A DNA stretch of 64,000 bases from Methylocystis rosea SV97 (GTDB taxonomy: Bacteria > Pseudomonadota > Alphaproteobacteria > Rhizobiales > Beijerinckiaceae), in the NCBI RefSeq assembly GCF_000372845.1, contig NZ_KB889963.1, positions 2,686,304-2,750,303 of the forward strand. Direction: 5' to 3'. The notes under the pieces are model-generated. The model saw only the letters and a list, made by a program, of their open reading frames with translations, did no database searches and had not been told where the DNA came from. How positions within the stretch are numbered: the first letter of the stretch is position 1; each line of letters opens with the position of its first letter. A program made the translations under genes and the position numbers. Positions 25,819-34,642 of the stretch are shown piece by piece.

Positions 25819-26250
25819 ATGCGGCTCACGACCTTCACCGACTTTGGCCTGCGCGCCCTCATCCTCCTCGCCGACCGCAATCCGGAGGTGATGAGCGCGG
25901 CGGCGATCGCCGATCATTTCGACGTTTCGCGCCACCATATGGCGAAAGTGCTGCAGGAGCTCGCCGCGGCCGGATATGTCGAGGGCATCCGCGGCGCACA
26001 GGGCGGCGTGCGACTGGCGCGCGATCCGCGCGATATCCGAATCGGCGAGGTGGTCCGAAGGCTTGATGACCAACCGCTGGTCGAATGTTTCAGCGCGCAA
26101 GGCAGCAACTGCGCGCTTTTGCCGCGCTGCCGACTGAAGGGCATGTTAGCGCGCGCCGAACAGGGATTTATGCGCGAACTCGATCGCTACACCCTGCACG
26201 ACTGCCTCGAAAAAACCGCCACCTTTCCCCTCGCCGATCTCTCCGCCTGA
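25819..26250 (+). CDS. nsrR: Rrf2-family nitric-oxide-sensing repressor, NsrR-like
   Basis: A 143-aa winged-helix regulator. The N terminus MRLTTFTDFGLRALILLA and HTH (AAAIADHFDVSRHHMAKVLQ) are typical of Rrf2 proteins, and QGGVRLARDP is the wing. Three cysteines at positions 90, 98 and 104 (VECFSAQGSNCALLPRCRLK) sit where NsrR binds its Fe-S cluster. NsrR loses repression when NO attacks the cluster. It lies immediately upstream of hcp, and a good match to the NsrR site is found before hcp. Confidence 0.85.
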   Translation: MRLTTFTDFGLRALILLADRNPEVMSAAAIADHFDVSRHHMAKVLQELAAAGYVEGIRGAQGGVRLARDPRDIRIGEVVRRLDDQPLVECFSAQGSNCALLPRCRLKGMLARAEQGFMRELDRYTLHDCLEKTATFPLADLSA

Positions 26251-26298
26251 ACATGCGCCGCGAGCATCGCTCGTCACGTCTTGACTTCCGAGCTTTTT

Positions 26299-26321
26299 AA
26301 TACGCATTCTAAATACCTATT
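26299..26321 (+). promoter_or_regulatory. Candidate NsrR operator before hcp
   Basis: A 23-base imperfect dyad (left half AATACGCATT, right half AAATACCTATT) that by my count matches 16 of 23 positions of the enterobacterial/neisserial-type NsrR consensus (AAGATGCATTT and its complement around a central base). It lies 22 bases before the hcp start, where a repressor would cover the promoter or transcription start. Confidence 0.6.
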
Positions 26322-26343
26322 AAGGGAGCCAGGAGGGAGCGAC

Positions 26344-28008
26344 ATGTTCTGTTACCAATGCGAGCAGACTTACCGGTCGGATGAGGGCGCCGGCTGCGCC
26401 GGCGCGAAAGGCATGTGCGGCAAGGACGCGACAACCGCCGATCTGCAGGACATTCTGCTCTATGTCTGCGAGGGCGTCGGCCAATATCTGCATCGCGCGC
26501 GCCAGTTTGGGGCGACGGACTTTGAAGCCGACCGCTTCATCCTCTTCGCCTTCTTCACGACCCTCACCAACGTCAATTTCAATGCAGCGAAATTCGTCGA
26601 ACTGATCCAGCAGGCCTCGCAGATCCGCGATCGCGCCAAGGCGCTTTACGAAGACGCCGCGCGCGCCGCGAGCAAGACGCCCGAGACTCTCTCCGGACCC
26701 GCCGCTTTCGCGCCTGCCAGCGACATGGCCGGACTTTCCTCACAAGCCTCGGAGGCGGCGGTGCGCAAGGACGCAGCGATCCTCGGCGAGGATGCGGTCG
26801 GCGCGCGTGCGCTCATTCTCTATGGCCTCAAAGGCGTTTGCGCCTATGCGCATCACGCGCGCGTTCTGGGCGAAGAGCGCGACGCGATCTATGCGACGGT
26901 CGAACATGCGCTCGATATGCTGGCGCGCGAAGAGCGCGACGTCGCGACGCTGCTCGACGAGGCGCTGGCGCTCGGCCGCGCCAACTTCCTCGCCATGGAG
27001 GCGCTCGACGCGGCCAACACCGGCGCCTTCGGCGCGCCGTCGCCAACGAACGTGCGCGTGACGCCGATCAAGGGAAAAGCGATCCTTGTCTCCGGCCATG
27101 ATCTGAAGGATCTGCACGCGATCCTCGAAGCGACGAAGGACAAGGGCATCAACGTCTATACGCATGGCGAAATGCTGCCGGCGCATTCCTATCCCAAGCT
27201 CAAGGCCTATCCGCATCTCGCCGGCAATTACGGCGGCGCCTGGCAGGAACAGCAGAAGGAATTCGCCGAATTCCCCGGCCCGATCGTGATGACCTCCAAC
27301 TGCCTCATCGAGCCGCAGCCGCGCTACCGCGGACGCATCTTCACGGCGGGTCCTGTTGGATGGGCCGGCGTACGCCACATCGCCGACGAGAATTTCGCGA
27401 TTGTCGCGCAGGCGGCGCAGGCCCTGCCCGGCTTCACTGAGGACGCGCCGGAGCAGACCATCACCATCGGCTTTGGGCGCGAGGCCGTGCTCGGCGTCGC
27501 CGACAAGGTGGTCGACGCGGTCAAGAGCGGCGCCATCCGCCACTTCTTCCTCGTCGGCGGCTGCGACGGGGCCGCGCCGGGCCGCAACTACTACACCGAC
27601 TTTGCCGACGAAGCGCCGAAGGATACGGTGATCCTGACGCTCGGCTGCGGCAAATATCGCTTCAACAAGCATGACTTCGGGACGATCGGCGGGCTGCCGC
27701 GTCTTCTCGACATGGGCCAGTGCAACGACGCCTATTCCGCGCTCGTCGTCGCGACGAAACTCGCTGAAGCCTTCGGCGTCGGTGTCAACGAACTGCCGCT
27801 GTCGCTCATCGTTTCCTGGTTCGAGCAGAAGGCCGCGGCCGTTCTTCTCACGCTGCTCGCGCTCGGCGTGCGCAATGTGCGTATCGGCCCGACGCTGCCG
27901 GCCTTCCTCACGCCCGCGCTCGTTGACGTGCTGGTGGAAAAGTTCGGCGTCCAGCCGATCGGCGACGCCAAATCCGACATCGCGGCCTCGCTCGCCCGCG
28001 CCGCCTAG
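26344..28008 (+). CDS. hcp: Hybrid cluster protein (hydroxylamine/NO reductase)
   Basis: A 554-aa hybrid-cluster protein, a high-affinity NO reductase in enteric bacteria. The N-terminal cysteines C3, C6, C18 and C25 (MFCYQCEQT and [12 protein letters not shown]) have the x2-x11-x6 spacing of the class II proteins that carry a 2Fe-2S cluster. Hybrid-cluster ligand regions are visible in [59 protein letters not shown] and GQCNDAYSA. The ATG at 26344 has AGGAGG upstream. It is probably transcribed with the reductase downstream and repressed by NsrR. Confidence 0.95.
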   Translation: MFCYQCEQTYRSDEGAGCAGAKGMCGKDATTADLQDILLYVCEGVGQYLHRARQFGATDFEADRFILFAFFTTLTNVNFNAAKFVELIQQASQIRDRAKALYEDAARAASKTPETLSGPAAFAPASDMAGLSSQASEAAVRKDAAILGEDAVGARALILYGLKGVCAYAHHARVLGEERDAIYATVEHALDMLAREERDVATLLDEALALGRANFLAMEALDAANTGAFGAPSPTNVRVTPIKGKAILVSGHDLKDLHAILEATKDKGINVYTHGEMLPAHSYPKLKAYPHLAGNYGGAWQEQQKEFAEFPGPIVMTSNCLIEPQPRYRGRIFTAGPVGWAGVRHIADENFAIVAQAAQALPGFTEDAPEQTITIGFGREAVLGVADKVVDAVKSGAIRHFFLVGGCDGAAPGRNYYTDFADEAPKDTVILTLGCGKYRFNKHDFGTIGGLPRLLDMGQCNDAYSALVVATKLAEAFGVGVNELPLSLIVSWFEQKAAAVLLTLLALGVRNVRIGPTLPAFLTPALVDVLVEKFGVQPIGDAKSDIAASLARAA

Positions 28009-28061
28009 CCATCATGCAGCGGACGCCCACCTCGGGCGTCCGCCCATTGCCGGAATCCGCC

Positions 28062-29090
28062 ATGTACAAGGTCAGCCTTCTCACGCGCGACGGCGCGACG
28101 ATCGCCTTCGACGCCGATCCCTCCGACACGCTACTGGACGCCGCCGAACGCGCGAGCATTTATCTCCCCTCCTCCTGCCGGGAGGGCGGCTGCGGCGCCT
28201 GCCGCGTCGCTCGCGCAAGCGGAGACGTCGAACTCATGTCCTACAGCAGCGTAGCGCTAAGCGAGGACGAGCGCATGGCGGGCGACATATTGCTGTGCCG
28301 CGCCCAGCCGCGCAGCGATCTTGCATTGCGGGCGCCCTTCGACGAAGCGGCGGTCGGCTTTGCGCCTGTGCCCGAACGGCGCGCGACGCTCGTTGCGATT
28401 GAACCCGCAGGCTCGGGCGCCATGCGCCTGCAGCTTCAATATGAGGACGATCCGACGTTCGGGCGCGCGGCGCAGTTCACCGCCGGGCAATTTATCGAAC
28501 TCACGCTTCCCGACGGCTCCCCGAAGCGCTCCTATTCGCTCGCCAATGCGCCGAACTGGGGCGGAATGCTCGAGCTGTTCATCCGCCTTCAGCCGCACGG
28601 CGCCTTTTCGGATTATCTTCGTGATCGCGCCGCCATCGGCGATACGCTGCTTGTGCGCGGTCCGCAGGGGCAGTTCACGCTCGATGAGTCGAGCGCGGCG
28701 CCGCGCTGGTTTGTCGTCGGCGGCACCGGCCTCGCGCCGGCTCTCTCGATGCTGCGGCAAATGGCCGAATTCGCCGATCAGCGTTCCTGCCGGCTGTTCT
28801 TCGGGGTCAACAAAGTCGACGAGCTTTTCGCGCTCGACGCCATCGACGCGCTGAAAGCGGCATTGCCGCAACTCGTCGTAACGCTCTGCGTGTGGAAGCC
28901 GGAACAGGAATGGCCCGATTTCGTCGGGACGCCTGTTGAGGCGCTCGCGCAGGCGCTGTCGACGGCATCCGAGACGCCGGACATTTACGCCTGCGGCCCG
29001 CCTGCGCTCATCGCCGCGGCCGAGGAAGCTGGCCGTGCCGCTGGCGTCCCGCATGATCGCATCTTCAGCGAGAAGTTTACGGCGGCGTAA
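28062..29090 (+). CDS. hcr: NADH oxidoreductase with 2Fe-2S and FAD domains (Hcr role, MmoC-like)
   Basis: A 342-aa reductase: an N-terminal plant-type ferredoxin (cysteines in SSCREGGCGACRVA and a fourth in DILLCRAQPRSD), an FAD domain (RSYSLANAPNW) and an NAD domain (FVVGGTGLAPALSMLRQMAE, IYACGPPALIAAA). Domain order (ferredoxin first) and several stretches (LLCR-x-x-PRSDL, DGAFS/HGAFSDYL) resemble the soluble methane monooxygenase reductase MmoC and BenC-type reductases, whereas enteric Hcr has its ferredoxin at the C terminus. Starting 53 bases after hcp, it most likely feeds electrons to Hcp. The start at 28062 is chosen because the ferredoxin fold begins there. Confidence 0.85.
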   Translation: MYKVSLLTRDGATIAFDADPSDTLLDAAERASIYLPSSCREGGCGACRVARASGDVELMSYSSVALSEDERMAGDILLCRAQPRSDLALRAPFDEAAVGFAPVPERRATLVAIEPAGSGAMRLQLQYEDDPTFGRAAQFTAGQFIELTLPDGSPKRSYSLANAPNWGGMLELFIRLQPHGAFSDYLRDRAAIGDTLLVRGPQGQFTLDESSAAPRWFVVGGTGLAPALSMLRQMAEFADQRSCRLFFGVNKVDELFALDAIDALKAALPQLVVTLCVWKPEQEWPDFVGTPVEALAQALSTASETPDIYACGPPALIAAAEEAGRAAGVPHDRIFSEKFTAA

Positions 29091-29102
29091 GCGGGGTTCC
29101 GC

Positions 29103-29208
29103 GTCATGGCCGCCTTGTCCCGGCCATCCACGCCGGGACATTGCGCGAAGGCTGAAAGCGCTGCGCAGCGGCGCCGCGTGGATGCCCGCGACAAGCGCGG
29201 GCATGACG
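29103..29208. repeat. Family-A dispersed palindromic repeat, copy 2
   Basis: Begins GTCATGGCCGCCTTGTCCCG, ends ACAAGCGCGGGCATGACG, and carries the same CATCCACGCCG / CGCGTGGATGCCCG inner pair as the copy at 25634-25740. It lies 12 bases after the reductase stop and could fold into a transcript-end hairpin. Confidence 0.7.
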
Positions 29209-29564
29209 CTGAAAGGTAACGTCCCGACGATAGCCGCAGCCGCGTAAGGTTGAAGCGCCGCTGGATATAGCACTGTCTCAGCCGCCGGGCCGAAGGGGCC
29301 CGGCGACGGCATCGTCCCGTAAGCCGGTCGACGAAGCTTTAGCTCCCTGCGCCGGCCGCTGGACCGGACGAGCGCGACGTCGTGAGCGTGGCGGGCGGAC
29401 GTCGCCATTTTGACCCATTTCTTTCAAAGAATGAGCCGCAAGCAATGGGCCGCTGTGCGAAAGTCGCGCATCAGGTCCCCAGCCGGATTCCCGCCAGCTC
29501 CGTATCCTGCGAACCGGCCTCTGACGAAGAAACCCATCGAGGGCGGTCCAAGAGAGGGTCACAA
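29209..29564. other. Intergenic region with a strong hairpin
   Basis: Contains a perfect eight-base GC stem at 29284-29304 (GCCGGGCC, loop GAAGG, GGCCCGGC) without a T-run. The following gene's frame is open from 29382, but its signal peptide begins at 29565. No other feature is seen. Confidence 0.4.
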
Positions 29565-31553
29565 ATGTTTTCAGCGCGCCGATTCGCTACATCCTTGCCT
29601 GTCGCAAGCGCCTTTTTTGCCTTTCTTTTTCCCTTCTCAAACGCCCAGGCTCAAGATTCGCCCTGCGAGGAATCGGCTGAGGTCGCGGTTGTAACGTCGC
29701 CGGCGTCGCCTTGGACAGGGGCGCCCTTGCGCATCCTCGTCGCAGCGGAAAAGCCGCTCGACGGCGAGCTTTCGCTGATTGGGCCTGATGGAAGGGTCGC
29801 GGCCAGATCGCGCGGACAGCGGGGCGGGCCCCCCTATGTCTGGTTCGCCGAAGTTGCGTCGCCGGCCGCCGGCGCGTGGCATGCGACGCTCAACACCACT
29901 TCGTCTAGCTGCAGCACGAAGGAAATCGACGTGAGCGCGCCCAAGACGTCCGCGTCGCGCGCGGCGGAAGGCGCCGTCTGGCAGGTGCACAACACATGGA
30001 ACCGCGCGACGGAGAATTTGTATTCGGCCTGGGTCGCCAAGCTTTTTGATGCGCCGCTCGAAGCGGAGCAGTCCTGGAAGACGTGGCATGAGGTGCTGCG
30101 AAATCCTTCGCGGAATGTCCTGTTCAATCATCTCGGAACGAACGAAGACAGTCTCACCCTATCGCTGAAACCCGACTGCGCCGATTTCGTCTACTTCTTG
30201 CGCGCCTATTTCGCTTACAAGATGGGGCTGCCTTTCGCCTATTCGAATTGCTCGCGCGGGGCCGGCGGCGCGCCGCCGCGATGCAATGAACGATTCGATA
30301 TACTGCATCCCCAACTGACCCGACCCGCGCCGCCGCCCGAACAAGCCGTGGCGTCGGCCGCAGCTCCGCCAGCCCCTGCACCGGCAGCGGCGCCTACGAA
30401 TCTCTTGCAGCAACTGTTTTCACAGCCGCAGCAGGTCCAGGCCGGAGCGCCAGCCGCCCCCGCGGCGGCTCCCGCGAAACCGCCTGCGCCGAAGCGGCCG
30501 GCCGGCGTCGCCGGATATTTCCGGGCAGTGGGCGACGTCGTTCATTCCGGTTCGGTGCGCGCGCCGGCAAACAGCGACAAGTCCGACTTTTACACGATTC
30601 CGCTGACGCAGGAGACGCTGCGTCCCGGAACCGCCTACGCTGATCCGTACGGGCACGTCATGATGCTGGTGCAACGCATTCCGCAGACGGCGGACGCCGC
30701 CGGCGTGTTTCTCGCCGTCGACGCCGAGCCGGATGGCACCGTCACGCGCAAGCGGTTCTGGCGCGGCAATTTCCTTTTCGCGAACGGCGCTTCCCTCGGC
30801 AGCCCGGGCTTCAAACGCTTCCGGCCGATCGTGCGGGAGAACGGCGGGTTGCGGGCGCTCACCAACGCCGAGATCGCCAGGAACTCGGATTACGGCGATT
30901 TCTCTCTGGAGCAATCACAACTCAGCGCCGAGGATTTCTACGATCGCATGGACGAGGTGATGTCGCCTGAGCCGCTCGATCCGACGCGCGCGATGATGGC
31001 CGCCATCATGGCGCTTGAAGAGCAGGTGAAGACGCGCGCGACGGCGGTCGAAAACGGTCGAAAGTTCCAGAACGGCGGGCGCGGCGAGGCATCGATGCCC
31101 GACGGTCCCGCGATCTTTGCGACCTCCGGCGCGTGGGAAGACTTCTCGACGCCGGCGCGCGACCTCCGCCTGCTGATTGCGATCGATGTTGTGCGCGGAT
31201 TTCCAGATCGTGTCGCTCGACGCAGCGATCGCTACGCCATGCCGTTTGGCAGAGGTCTGGCGGGCGTTCAGGCCCAACTGCAAAGCGCGCTGGCGAGCGA
31301 GCTCGCGGCGCGCACCTTTTCCTATACGCGCAGCGACGGCTCCGCCTGGACGCTCTCGCTCAAAGACGTCATGGACCGCGCGGCGGACCTTGAGATGGGC
31401 TACAACCCCAACGACTGCGTCGAGCTGCGGTGGGGCGCTTCGGACGGGAGCGCCGAGGCGGCGACATGCACGCGGCGCGCGCCGGCCGCCCAACGCGCGA
31501 AGATGACGGACTATCGCAACTGGTTCCGCGAACGCCACTGGCCGCACGCGTAG
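29565..31553 (+). CDS. Exported protein with a possible Cys/His peptidase-like domain
   Basis: A 662-aa protein with a signal peptide (MFSARRFATSLPVASAFFAF to the AQA cleavage region) and GAGAGGG upstream of the ATG. Residues ~40-120 look like an Ig-type domain (PLRILVAAEKPLDGELSLIG). A conserved-looking block, LKPDCADFVYFLRAYFAYKM, places a cysteine before a long helix, and GHVMMLVQRIPQ places a histidine ~200 residues later, as in NlpC/P60-type cysteine peptidases; a Pro/Ala linker with QPQQ separates them. The family is not recognised with certainty, and peptidase activity is an inference. Confidence 0.6.
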   Translation: MFSARRFATSLPVASAFFAFLFPFSNAQAQDSPCEESAEVAVVTSPASPWTGAPLRILVAAEKPLDGELSLIGPDGRVAARSRGQRGGPPYVWFAEVASPAAGAWHATLNTTSSSCSTKEIDVSAPKTSASRAAEGAVWQVHNTWNRATENLYSAWVAKLFDAPLEAEQSWKTWHEVLRNPSRNVLFNHLGTNEDSLTLSLKPDCADFVYFLRAYFAYKMGLPFAYSNCSRGAGGAPPRCNERFDILHPQLTRPAPPPEQAVASAAAPPAPAPAAAPTNLLQQLFSQPQQVQAGAPAAPAAAPAKPPAPKRPAGVAGYFRAVGDVVHSGSVRAPANSDKSDFYTIPLTQETLRPGTAYADPYGHVMMLVQRIPQTADAAGVFLAVDAEPDGTVTRKRFWRGNFLFANGASLGSPGFKRFRPIVRENGGLRALTNAEIARNSDYGDFSLEQSQLSAEDFYDRMDEVMSPEPLDPTRAMMAAIMALEEQVKTRATAVENGRKFQNGGRGEASMPDGPAIFATSGAWEDFSTPARDLRLLIAIDVVRGFPDRVARRSDRYAMPFGRGLAGVQAQLQSALASELAARTFSYTRSDGSAWTLSLKDVMDRAADLEMGYNPNDCVELRWGASDGSAEAATCTRRAPAAQRAKMTDYRNWFRERHWPHA

Positions 31554-31700
31554 CGCGGAAGAATTGGGGCGCGTCCCACTTTACCGCCAGATTTCGAAAG
31601 TTTAATCGGCCGCGTTCGCGCTTGGGGCTTGGCGGCGTTTTGCGCCGGGGCCATATCTTCCTGCGTCGCGCCTTCGAGGGCGGCAACGATGGAGAACTCT

Positions 31701-32438
31701 ATGTCACCGGAAGAACGCCAACTTATCGCTGGACTGTTCGAGCGCACCAAGAGCGCCGCCTCGACGCCGCGCGACCAGGCGGCGGAGGCTTTCATCAGCG
31801 AACAGATCAAAGCTCAGCCGGCGGCGCCCTATCTCCTGGCGCAGACCGTGATCGTGCAGGATCAGGCGCTGCAAGGCGCCAATGCGCGCATCGAGGAGCT
31901 CGAGGCGCGTGTGCAGGAGCTTGAGTCAAAGCCCGCCGGCGGTTTCCTTGGCGGCCTGTTCGGCGGTGGTCCCCGTCCGGAGCCGCCGCGTCCTCCTCAA
32001 CAGGCGCGTCCGAGCGGACCTTGGGGCGGCGCCCAGCAGGGCGGCATGAATCCCGTGGCCGGCGGCTACGCGCCGCAGGGCTGGGGCCAACAGCAGCCGC
32101 CAGCGCCTGAAAGCGGCGGATTTCTCAAGGGCGCGCTCGGGACCGCCGCGGGCGTCGCGGGCGGCGTGCTGCTCGCCGACGGCATCCGCAACCTGTTCTC
32201 GCATGGCGCCGGCTATGGCGGGATGGGGAATCTCGGCATCGGCTCCGGCTTTACGCCAACCGGCGGCGATACGGTGATCAACAACTACTACGGCGATCAG
32301 CAGTCGGGCGCCGCCGACGCCGGTTATGACTCCGGCGACAACGCCGGCGGGGTGGAGGACGCAGATTATGGCGCGGACCCCGGCTTCGATGACGGCGGCG
32401 GCTTCGATAGCGGCGGCGACGGCGGCTTCGACGTCTGA
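31701..32438 (+). CDS. DUF2076 family protein with Gly/Asp-rich tail
   Basis: The ATG at 31701 follows GGAGAACTCT. The N terminus (MSPEERQLIAGLFERTKSAA, EAFISEQIKAQPAAPYLLAQ) is typical of DUF2076, followed by a coiled coil (ALQGANARIEELEARVQELE), a Gly/Pro-rich stretch, a hydrophobic glycine-rich helix (ALGTAAGVAGGVLLADGI) and an acidic Gly/Asp tail. Family members are described as envelope-associated proteins of unclear role. It lies between exported proteins and the L,D-transpeptidase, so an envelope link is plausible. Confidence 0.8.
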   Translation: MSPEERQLIAGLFERTKSAASTPRDQAAEAFISEQIKAQPAAPYLLAQTVIVQDQALQGANARIEELEARVQELESKPAGGFLGGLFGGGPRPEPPRPPQQARPSGPWGGAQQGGMNPVAGGYAPQGWGQQQPPAPESGGFLKGALGTAAGVAGGVLLADGIRNLFSHGAGYGGMGNLGIGSGFTPTGGDTVINNYYGDQQSGAADAGYDSGDNAGGVEDADYGADPGFDDGGGFDSGGDGGFDV

Positions 32439-32576
32439 TGAAATTTGGCTCCCGGCCCACAAGGCCGGGAGTTCTTGTATCTGGCGCCCTGTGCGCCAGC
32501 GCACCGCGACTCCCCATGCGGCGTTCTAGGGTCCGACCATCCGCTGATCGAGCGGACGGACCACGGGGAACTCGCC

Positions 32577-32927
32577 ATGAACCGTTCAATGAACAACACG
32601 ACGAACCGCACGACCAAGACCAGCTTCGCTTCGCGACCGGTTCGTATCGCGCTGGCCATGAAGATCGCCTTCGCGATCCTCGCCGCCAATGTCAGCTTCG
32701 CCGCCGCCAAGGCGCTCCTTGTCAAGGCGCCGGACAGGGAGCTTACGCGCGTCGCCGCTGACGCCTCGCCCGTAAAGCCCTTCATCCTCCCCATCGACTG
32801 GCAGGAGTCGACCGCCGTCGCGCAGTCGGATCCTACGCAGAATTGTCATGGCGTCACCGTCGAGACCGACGAGGGCTATGGCGTGCGCGGAGAAACGATC
32901 CGTTTCGTTTGCCGCAAGGCCTTGTAG
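32577..32927 (+). CDS. Small membrane-anchored or exported hypothetical protein
   Basis: This 116-aa protein has a basic Thr/Asn-rich start followed by one hydrophobic segment (ALAMKIAFAILAANVSFAAA), i.e. a long signal sequence or N-terminal anchor. The remaining ~70 residues contain two cysteines (QNCHGV and FVCRKAL) that could form a periplasmic disulfide. GGGGAA precedes the ATG. I do not recognise the family. It ends 21 bases before the L,D-transpeptidase gene and is probably co-transcribed with it. Confidence 0.6.
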   Translation: MNRSMNNTTNRTTKTSFASRPVRIALAMKIAFAILAANVSFAAAKALLVKAPDRELTRVAADASPVKPFILPIDWQESTAVAQSDPTQNCHGVTVETDEGYGVRGETIRFVCRKAL

Positions 32928-32948
32928 AGGCTCACAGGAGTTCGAGTC

Positions 32949-34529
32949 ATGTTTCGCGTTTCGCTCCTTCCGCAGGCTGCTCCTTTCATCATCGCAGGCG
33001 CACTGCTCGCCGCCCCGGCCATGGCGCAGATGTCGAAGGCGCAAAACGATGCGCCCGACTCGCCAGCAGCCACAGAGCGCAGGGCGAGGCCGGCGCTAGA
33101 GCGCGAGAATTCCGACCGGCCGACGACCAACGCGCCGCGGGAAGTTGATGAGCAGCAGAGCGATGAGCGCGAGGGGCTCGAAAAGCAAAAGGAAGCCGAC
33201 GCGCCGCAAGGCTTCGATGACAAGCAGAGGGCCGATGAGCGGCAAGCGACCGATGCGCGCGAAAGCCTGGCGCGGGCGCTGCGCGACTGGTCGAATGAGG
33301 AGCCCGACGACAGCCAAAGCGTCCAGCGTTCGGAAATCGCCGCTTACTACAAGAACCGCGATTATGCGCCGATCTGGCGCGATGCGGACGGCTTCGCCAA
33401 ATCGGCGAAAAGCGCCCTGGACACTCTGCGCGACGCCGGCCGCGACGGCCTGCGCGTAAAGACTCCTGCGCAAGAGTCGTCCTGGAGCGCCGAGGGCGAA
33501 CTGGCGCTATCGGAGGCCGTGGCCGATTATGCGGCGCAAGCGAGCGGCGCCCGGGTCAATCCCGCAACTATTTCGCCTGACATTGAGGAGCGGCCATCGG
33601 TGGTCAAGCCGGCGCAAGCGCTCGACGCGATCGCCGAGGCTGGGGATGAGGCCGGCGCGCGGCTTGCCGCCTTCAATCCGCCGCACCCGGCCTATGCCGC
33701 CCTGCGCGAGAAACTTGCCGAACTGCGCGCCGCGCGCGGCCATCCGCGCCGCGAGGCCGCCGCAGCTCACGAGTCGGATGCGCGGCCCATCACGAATTTT
33801 GCCTCGTTGCCCGAAGCCAAGGCGAAGCGCGTCGAGGCGGAGATCATCGCCAATATGGAGCGGTGGCGTTGGGAGCCGCGCGACATGGGCGCGACGCGCC
33901 TCGAAATCAATATTCCGCAATACGAGGTGGCCTTCACGCGCGACAATGAACTCGTGCAGCGCGAGCGCGTTGTCGTCGGGAAGAAGACGTCGCCAACGCC
34001 GGTATTTTCCGACGTGATGCCATATCTCATCATCAATCCGACCTGGACCGTTCCGGAGTCGATTATCGAAAAGGAGCTGGAGCCCAAAACCGGCGGCAAG
34101 CTCTCCAAGCTTCGCACGCGCGGATACAAAGTGACCTACCGCAATGGAAAGCCATTCGTTCAGCAGGAGCCCGGCGAGAAGAACGCGCTTGGCCGGCTCA
34201 AATTCGTCTTCCCGAACGATCTCTTGATCTACATGCACGACACGCCGCAGAAGAAACTCTTCGCTCGCGCCAAGCGCGCATACAGTCACGGATGCGTGCG
34301 TGTCCAGAATCCGTTCAAGCTCGCGGAAGAAGTCATCGGGCGTCCTGACTATGACGAAAAGCGCCTGAAGGCTCTGATCGGCAAGAAGGAGCACCGCATC
34401 AATCTGGCGAAGCCCATTCCGGTGCACATCGAATATTTCACTGCCGTGGTGAACGACGACGGCGCGCTGAAACTTTACGACGACATTTACGGCTATTCGG
34501 CGAAGGTGCGCTCGGCGCTCGCTCTGTAA
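32949..34529 (+). CDS. L,D-transpeptidase (YkuD/YcbB-like)
   Basis: A 526-aa exported enzyme that forms 3-3 peptidoglycan cross-links or attaches proteins to the wall. A signal peptide (PFIIAGALLAAPAMAQ) is followed by a long Glu/Arg/Gln-rich low-complexity linker (residues ~30-110), a domain with YYKNRDYAPIWRDADGF typical of YcbB-type enzymes, and the catalytic YkuD domain. The catalytic signature is RAYSHGCVRVQNPFKLAEEV with its His and Cys, and an upstream His in LIYMHDTPQKKLF. The structural arrangement matches large LdtD-type proteins. Substrate is inferred. Confidence 0.9.
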   Translation: MFRVSLLPQAAPFIIAGALLAAPAMAQMSKAQNDAPDSPAATERRARPALERENSDRPTTNAPREVDEQQSDEREGLEKQKEADAPQGFDDKQRADERQATDARESLARALRDWSNEEPDDSQSVQRSEIAAYYKNRDYAPIWRDADGFAKSAKSALDTLRDAGRDGLRVKTPAQESSWSAEGELALSEAVADYAAQASGARVNPATISPDIEERPSVVKPAQALDAIAEAGDEAGARLAAFNPPHPAYAALREKLAELRAARGHPRREAAAAHESDARPITNFASLPEAKAKRVEAEIIANMERWRWEPRDMGATRLEINIPQYEVAFTRDNELVQRERVVVGKKTSPTPVFSDVMPYLIINPTWTVPESIIEKELEPKTGGKLSKLRTRGYKVTYRNGKPFVQQEPGEKNALGRLKFVFPNDLLIYMHDTPQKKLFARAKRAYSHGCVRVQNPFKLAEEVIGRPDYDEKRLKALIGKKEHRINLAKPIPVHIEYFTAVVNDDGALKLYDDIYGYSAKVRSALAL

Positions 34530-34536
34530 TTGGAGC

Positions 34537-34642
34537 AGGGTCCGAAAAAGTTGACAGACTTTTTCGGTGAGAACCTGCTCCAACATTTTGATTTTGAGCG
34601 CTTCCTAATCAATCACATGTTTCGATGTGATCGGGAAGCGCT
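34537..34642. repeat. Two nested hairpins after the L,D-transpeptidase gene
   Basis: The first pairs GGAGCAGG with CCTGCTCC around an inner CCGAAAAAGT/ACTTTTTCGG stem (34537-34583). The second pairs GAGCGCTTCC with GGAAGCGCTC around CACATGTTTCGATGTG (34597-34644). Both lie between convergent genes and may act as terminators; sequences of this style are often dispersed in related genomes. Confidence 0.5.

Noticed and set aside
28257-29408. Leftward 383-codon open frame over the hcp-partner reductase
   Set aside because: Antisense to a protein with intact ferredoxin, FAD and NAD motifs; composition is shadow-like.
32570-32600. EcfG-like promoter starting at GGAAC near 32568
   Set aside because: The following CGTT is only about 11 bases away and lies within the coding region; spacing is wrong.
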